From an uncultured Eubacteriales bacterium (lineage in GTDB: Bacteria; Bacillota; Clostridia; Oscillospirales; CAG-272), in assembly GCA_934486825.1 (NCBI GenBank), contig CAKSQF010000012.1, positions 1 through 64,000 of the forward strand: a stretch of DNA of 64,000 bases. Direction: 5' to 3'. Below the pieces are notes generated by a model. It saw only the letters and a list, made by a program, of their open reading frames with translations. It did not search any database and had not been told where the DNA came from. The position numbers and the translations under genes were made by a program. Below are positions 59,958-64,000 of the stretch, piece by piece. Position 1 is the first letter of the stretch. Every line of letters begins with the position of its first letter.

Positions 59958-61391
59958 ATGAAAAAAACACTATCGGTTATTCTTTCGCTGGTAATGGCGT
60001 TCACGGCAATCTGCGCCGTCGCCGCCTTGCCTTCATTCGCCGCCGACGGCAACGGATACAAAAACAAATACAGAGATCGGGCAACTTGGTCCAGTCCGTT
60101 TTACGGTCGCTGGTCATTCAACGCAGGTCCGATCACCGCCTACGTCGAAAAAAGCGAAATAGACAAATTTGCGGGCGAAGGCGGCATCGGCGCTTACAGC
60201 TCGCGTCCCAAGGAGCTGCCTGTCGTATATCTGCTGATAAAGCATTTCGGAATCAGCAAGGAACAGTTCACGACGGCTGTCAGAAACGGCGCAAAGGATT
60301 ATCTCCTTCTCGACGAAGACAAGGAGTTTGACTTTTATTCAAACTGCTCCTTCACCGACGAAATGATCGAAATCCTCTATTCGGGTGACGAGGATCTCAT
60401 AAAACAGACGCTTCACCGCCCGACGGTCTTCTACTACAAAGGACAGCTCTACACATTCAAGGAGCTTCGTTCCGTCGAATACACCCCGACCGCAACACTC
60501 CGGGAAATGCAGAAAAGCGGCGGGCTTGACGATTATCTGCACACCCTTTTCGTCGCGGCAGCCTTAGGCGGAAGCAGGGGGAACGTAAAGTTTTACAGAC
60601 TTTTCGATGACAGAGCTTTCGATCGGTACTACGACTTTTTCGGCAACAGCTGCGACGAGACATTTGATTATATAACGCAGATCTACAAACGTCTCGGTCA
60701 GGAGCCTCCCTTCGATATGACCGTATCCCCCGACTACGGAAACACATACGACATGACCGAAAAGACAGACATTGAATTTTCCGCATACCGCCGTTTTTAC
60801 GACCTGTGGTCGGTAAACATCGGTCCGGTCATGGCATGTCTCGGGATAGACAGTCCGGAAAGATTCCTGTCACCGGAGTATGCCTACACCCCGGAATCGG
60901 AGGCACAGCTTCCGCTTGTGTATCAGCTTATAAAACGTTTCAAAATCAGCAAAGACCGCTTTAAAAAAGCGGTCAGGAGCGGCTCCAAAAAATATGTTCT
61001 CGAAGACGGCACAAAAGCGGATCCCGCTTCAAGCTGCACCTTCACCGACGAAATAATCGAAATTCTCTATTCGGGTGACGAGGATCTTATAAAGCGGACG
61101 CTCCACCGCCCGACAGTCTTTTATTACAAAGGACAGCTCTACACCTTCGGTGAACTGATGCATTACAGCCTGCCGCTCGGAGAGATGCAGAAAAACGGCG
61201 GACTTGACGATTATCTGCAAACGGTCTTTCTCACAAGCAGGCTTGCCGACAGCTACGGCGGGCTTGACGGCTATGGCGACATTTACTTTCATAACTACGA
61301 CTGCTACCGCAAAAACGATGTTGTCGCATGCATAAAGGACATTTACGAACGTCTCGGACAAAAGCCTCCGTTTGAAACGGATCCGAAATAA
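59958..61391 (+). CDS. Secreted protein with two copies of an unknown ~200-aa domain
   Basis: 477 aa from ATG 59958 after AAAGGAGA; signal peptide about 1-29 (LPSFAADG cleavage region). Two homologous domains (about 40-240 and 265-470) share, in order, FYxxWS(F/V)N(A/I)GP, a K(S)E-DKF-like stretch, LPxVYxLIKxFxISK, SCxFTDExIEILYSGDEDLIK, TLHRPTVFYYKGQLYTF, GGLDDYL and IYxRLGQxPPF. The family is unknown to me. The repeated core is almost identical even at base level (60411-60452 against 61105-61146), so the internal duplication is recent. No enzyme motif is evident. First of three paralogous secreted proteins. Confidence 0.8.
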   Translation: MKKTLSVILSLVMAFTAICAVAALPSFAADGNGYKNKYRDRATWSSPFYGRWSFNAGPITAYVEKSEIDKFAGEGGIGAYSSRPKELPVVYLLIKHFGISKEQFTTAVRNGAKDYLLLDEDKEFDFYSNCSFTDEMIEILYSGDEDLIKQTLHRPTVFYYKGQLYTFKELRSVEYTPTATLREMQKSGGLDDYLHTLFVAAALGGSRGNVKFYRLFDDRAFDRYYDFFGNSCDETFDYITQIYKRLGQEPPFDMTVSPDYGNTYDMTEKTDIEFSAYRRFYDLWSVNIGPVMACLGIDSPERFLSPEYAYTPESEAQLPLVYQLIKRFKISKDRFKKAVRSGSKKYVLEDGTKADPASSCTFTDEIIEILYSGDEDLIKRTLHRPTVFYYKGQLYTFGELMHYSLPLGEMQKNGGLDDYLQTVFLTSRLADSYGGLDGYGDIYFHNYDCYRKNDVVACIKDIYERLGQKPPFETDPK

Positions 61392-61417
61392 CAAAAAGGA
61401 GGGCAAACAGACAGGAA

Positions 61418-62194
61418 ATGAAAAAGATCATATCGGTTTTTCTCTCGCTTGCAACGACGCTCGGCACGGCAATGCTGTTATGCTTCTCCGTACCGACGGT
61501 AACGGCGTTTGATTATACCAAGAGCGAATGCCCGTACAATCACATAGTAAACGACTGCCTCGGCTATTACGGGCTGTGGTCGGTCAGTGCGGGACCCGTA
61601 TACCGATATGTCGGAAAATCGGAAACGGACAAATTCGCAATAAGCTATTACGACAATTACCCGTACAGCGATCTGCCGCTTGTCTACCTTATGATAAAAA
61701 AATTCGGCATATCGAAGGAGAAATTCACAGCAGCATGCGAGGAGGGCAAAAAGACCCTCCGACCGTCCGACAGCGAAGTCTCCGATGATTATTACGAAAA
61801 CTGCATATTTACCTCCGAGATCATAGAAATACTCTACTCGGGCGACGAAAATCTCATAAGAAAAACGCTCCACCGCCCGGAAGTATTTTATTTCGACGGC
61901 AGACTTTACACGCTCGGCAAGCTTGCCGGTCTGTCTGCCGAAACGCTCGGAAAAATGCGGGAAAACGGCGACCTGGACGAATATCTGCGCGACAGCTTCA
62001 TTATGTCGGTACTGCTCAGGCGCTACGACGGCGGGGACATGTACACCAAAAAAACACTGTCCTTCTGCAATTTCGCCGGAAAATCCTACGATCCGGTCGA
62101 TTCGACCGTTAAATCAATATACCAAAAGCTCGGGCAGGAGCCGCCGTTCGATCTGACGGCGACCGCGAAGCCCTACGACATTTATACAAATTAA
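61418..62194 (+). CDS. Secreted protein, single copy of the same unknown domain
   Basis: 258 aa, ATG 61418, 26 bases behind the previous gene, with AAAAGGAGGG upstream. Signal peptide about 1-28. One domain (about 45-255) with the same landmarks: YYGLWSVSAGPVYRYVGKSETDKF, DLPLVYLMIKKFGISKEKF, NCIFTSEIIEILYSGDENLI, TLHRPEVFYFDGRLYTLGKL, IYQKLGQEPPFDL. It clearly derives from the neighbouring two-domain protein. Exported, function unknown; the conserved acidic/aromatic loop pattern suggests ligand binding. Confidence 0.8.
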   Translation: MKKIISVFLSLATTLGTAMLLCFSVPTVTAFDYTKSECPYNHIVNDCLGYYGLWSVSAGPVYRYVGKSETDKFAISYYDNYPYSDLPLVYLMIKKFGISKEKFTAACEEGKKTLRPSDSEVSDDYYENCIFTSEIIEILYSGDENLIRKTLHRPEVFYFDGRLYTLGKLAGLSAETLGKMRENGDLDEYLRDSFIMSVLLRRYDGGDMYTKKTLSFCNFAGKSYDPVDSTVKSIYQKLGQEPPFDLTATAKPYDIYTN

Positions 62195-62214
62195 AGAAGT
62201 AAGGAGATTCAATC

Positions 62215-63141
62215 ATGAAAAGAACAATATCTGCTTTCCTCGCCATAATATTTACAGTCATTTTCGCCGCAACAATGGCGGTTTCCTGCAACAGAACCGA
62301 CGCCGGTTCAACGACAGCCGGCAATACTGCCGACACTTCCGCAAGCATCGGAACGACAGCCGCTCCTTCGACAACGGTCAACCCGACAACGACACTGCCG
62401 ACCACCTCAAAGGACCCGGCATCCTCCACTACGGCAAGAACCGGCTTTGTTGAGCCGGAGGGCACGCCCGATCCGATCGCAGAGCTTGACCCGATCTTCA
62501 CCGTCCCCGCAAAGCGCCCGCCGAACACACTGCGCAATGCGGAAGAGCTTCGCCGCCGCTATCCCGACTATCTCTACGATTACACCGTTTTCAACAAATA
62601 TGTGGGCAAATGGAAGGTTCACAACATAGTCAGCGAATACATAAAAAGAGACGACTACGATCAGCTTCCGATCGCCTACATAATCATACAGGACCTTCTC
62701 AAAAACCCGACACAGGACGCACTCGACTACATAAAGCAGTGCAGAGAGAACCCCGACTGCGGTGAATCGGAGCTCTGGCTGATGAATCAGTATGTGAACA
62801 TCATAATCAGCCGCTCGGTATCCGAGATCAGTTACAGCTCCAAAAATTACAGCTCGTACGGCTCAAGCCCGACCGATCTGCTCTATCTGCAGATGTACGG
62901 CATCGAAGGATATGAAAATCTGCTCAAAAAGCAGCTGAAATCGGTTACAACCTACTATTACGACGGCGAGCTTTACACGATATACGATCTGAACGACGAA
63001 AAGGTCGTCAGCGCGGAGCTTCTCGGCGAAATGGTCTCGAAGGGCATGCTTGAGGACTACATCAGAACGATGGAAAAGCTCGAAAGAGGGATCGACGTCA
63101 AAAAACTCGTATCGGCAGTCAAAACACGTGCCGGACTGTAA
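62215..63141 (+). CDS. Lipoprotein, divergent member of the same unknown family
   Basis: 308 aa, ATG 62215 after GTAAGGAG, 20 bases behind the previous gene. Lipobox AVSC (Cys25), then a Thr/Ser-rich linker to ~85. The domain (about 100-305) keeps the frame of the family: YDYTVFNKYVGKWKVHNI, LPIAYIIIQDLLKNPTQDAL, the aromatic VTTYYYDGELYTIYDL and GMLEDYI, but FTDE-LYSG is replaced by a Ser/Tyr-rich loop. So this copy is membrane-anchored while its sisters are secreted, suggesting a receptor/secreted-partner set. A terminator follows. Confidence 0.78.
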   Translation: MKRTISAFLAIIFTVIFAATMAVSCNRTDAGSTTAGNTADTSASIGTTAAPSTTVNPTTTLPTTSKDPASSTTARTGFVEPEGTPDPIAELDPIFTVPAKRPPNTLRNAEELRRRYPDYLYDYTVFNKYVGKWKVHNIVSEYIKRDDYDQLPIAYIIIQDLLKNPTQDALDYIKQCRENPDCGESELWLMNQYVNIIISRSVSEISYSSKNYSSYGSSPTDLLYLQMYGIEGYENLLKKQLKSVTTYYYDGELYTIYDLNDEKVVSAELLGEMVSKGMLEDYIRTMEKLERGIDVKKLVSAVKTRAGL

Positions 63142-63155
63142 AAAACAAATCCCCA

Positions 63156-63185
63156 AAAAGCCGACTTCGGTCGGCTTTTATTTTA
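63156..63185 (+). terminator. Terminator of the three-gene secreted-protein operon
   Basis: Stem aaaagccgac (63156-63165), loop ttcg, gtcggctttt (63170-63179), then T-rich DNA. Confidence 0.85.
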
Positions 63186-63188
63186 TTC

Positions 63189-63217
63189 TTGACAGAAAGA
63201 TTGCATTGTGCTAAAAT
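63189..63217 (+). promoter_or_regulatory. Promoter of the dehydrogenase gene
   Basis: TTGACA (63189-63194), 17-base spacer, TAAAAT (63212-63217). Confidence 0.75.
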
Positions 63218-63252
63218 ATAGCCACAAATCACGAAAGGTCGGACAAACAGCA

Positions 63253-64000
63253 ATGATCCCGGATAAAAAGAAACCGAAAATAGTCTTTACCGATGCGGCG
63301 ACCGTATCGCAGGACGACATTTCGCTCGATCCGATAAGAAAACTCGGCGAGCTTGTCTGCTACAAATCAACCTCTCCGGAGTTGCTCGGAGAACGGATCG
63401 CCGATGCCGATATAGTTCTCTGCAACAAAACAAAAATCGGAAAAGCGGACATGGAAGCCGCACCGCGGCTCTCATGCATTGCACTGTTTGCGACCGGCTA
63501 CAACAACATCGACACCGTCGCCGCGGCAGAGCGCGGAATTGCCGTCTGCAATGCGGGAAGCTATTCGACAAACGCGGTCGCACAGCACACCTTTGCGCTC
63601 CTGCTTGAGCTTTGTTCAAGAGTCGGCGGCTACAACGACTTTGTAAGAGAGGGCGGCTGGAAAAGCAGTTCGCTGTTCTCGGTATTCCGTTACCCGATGA
63701 CCGAACTTCACGGCAAAACCTTCGGCATTGTCGGACTCGGTTCAATAGGCTGTGCGGTCGCAAGGATCGCCGCAGCCTTCGGCATGAAGGTGATCGCATA
63801 CACGAGAACGTCGAAAAACATCGACGGCGTGACTCTTGTCGGGTTTGACGAACTGCTCGCCGAAGCGGATGTTATAAGCGTACACTGTCCGCTGACTCCC
63901 GAAACAAAGGAACTGTTCGGCGAAAAGGAATTTACCGCGATGAAGGAGTCGGCGTTTTTCATAAACACCTCGCGCGGCGGAGTCGTGAACGAGACCTCTC
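63253..64000 (+). CDS. D-2-hydroxyacid dehydrogenase, N-terminal part (runs off the window)
   Basis: ATG 63253; 249 codons are present and the frame is open at the window edge. N-terminal substrate lobe (1-100; FATGYNNIDTVAAAERGIAV), then NAD-binding lobe with TFGIVGLGSIG (about residues 156-166), HCPLTPETKELFG and FINTSRGGVVNE. The substrate-contact Arg and the Glu/His relay would follow beyond the edge. The sequence resembles glycerate/hydroxypyruvate dehydrogenases more than D-lactate types. It interconverts a 2-keto acid and D-2-hydroxy acid with NADH. Confidence 0.9.
   Translation, partial: MIPDKKKPKIVFTDAATVSQDDISLDPIRKLGELVCYKSTSPELLGERIADADIVLCNKTKIGKADMEAAPRLSCIALFATGYNNIDTVAAAERGIAVCNAGSYSTNAVAQHTFALLLELCSRVGGYNDFVREGGWKSSSLFSVFRYPMTELHGKTFGIVGLGSIGCAVARIAAAFGMKVIAYTRTSKNIDGVTLVGFDELLAEADVISVHCPLTPETKELFGEKEFTAMKESAFFINTSRGGVVNETS

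Overview
The window reads as one chromosomal stretch of an uncultured, probably gut-dwelling, Gram-positive anaerobe of the class Clostridia. This rests on family types only: ECF-type vitamin transport, a PhoP-type Pho box, Sec lipoproteins with Thr-rich linkers, sigma-A promoters (TTGACA/TATAAT, mostly 17-bp spacers), AGGAGG-like ribosome sites with some TTG/GTG starts, and many cytosolic and secreted glycoside hydrolases. No rRNA or marker gene allows a finer placement. Base composition is about half GC throughout, except the first ~390 bases, which are very AT-rich and look foreign.

Layout. 1-450: an AT-rich foreign segment (start of an acyltransferase, tail of a recombinase-like ORF, two 21-bp direct repeats) that appears to cut off the 3' end of a surface-protein gene. 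450-2920: that truncated gene and an FAD-dependent dehydrogenase. 2920-7800: a fructan-type operon in which an unusual MerR-regulator/sugar-kinase fusion precedes a secreted GH32 enzyme with two binding modules. 7960-14800: MATE exporter, SGNH esterase, GNAT, a frameshifted GH43 gene, a phosphatase/nuclease remnant, and two secreted proteins. 14999-21735: a complete pho regulon (Pho box, pstS-C-A-B, phoU, response regulator, sensor kinase) whose PstS has its two halves in swapped order. 21746-32252: GH42 beta-galactosidase, an EF-G-like GTPase, tandem GH2 paralogues, and a large protein of unknown function coupled to a BrnQ carrier. 33718-36332: AhpC, a domain-permuted AhpF-like reductase, tRNA-Lys and a GNAT remnant. 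36495-44563: alpha-L-rhamnosidase, GH2 beta-galactosidase with a divergent AraC regulator, and a beta-mannosidase. 44584-51088: an unknown coiled protein, an inverted-repeat element, ProRS, a lipoprotein, an M24 peptidase, YfcE and an AlkD-like protein.

51100-57418 is the most coherent special system. A cobalamin riboswitch on the minus strand heads an operon of a small basic protein, an anchored DUF4430-like surface protein, a protein with an alpha/alpha-toroid domain plus a DUF4430 (transcobalamin beta-domain-like) domain, EcfT, a fused EcfA1-A2 ATPase and an S component. The toroid plus DUF4430 pairing is that of animal intrinsic factor and transcobalamin, so I read the operon as a B12 capture-and-import system. 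57469-64000 holds a GH43-type protein, three paralogous secreted proteins of a family I do not recognise (one internally duplicated), and the start of a D-2-hydroxyacid dehydrogenase.

Taken together the genes describe a carbohydrate-degrading cell (fructan, rhamnoside, beta-galactoside, mannoside, arabinan/xylan-like substrates) with tightly regulated phosphate and B12 uptake.
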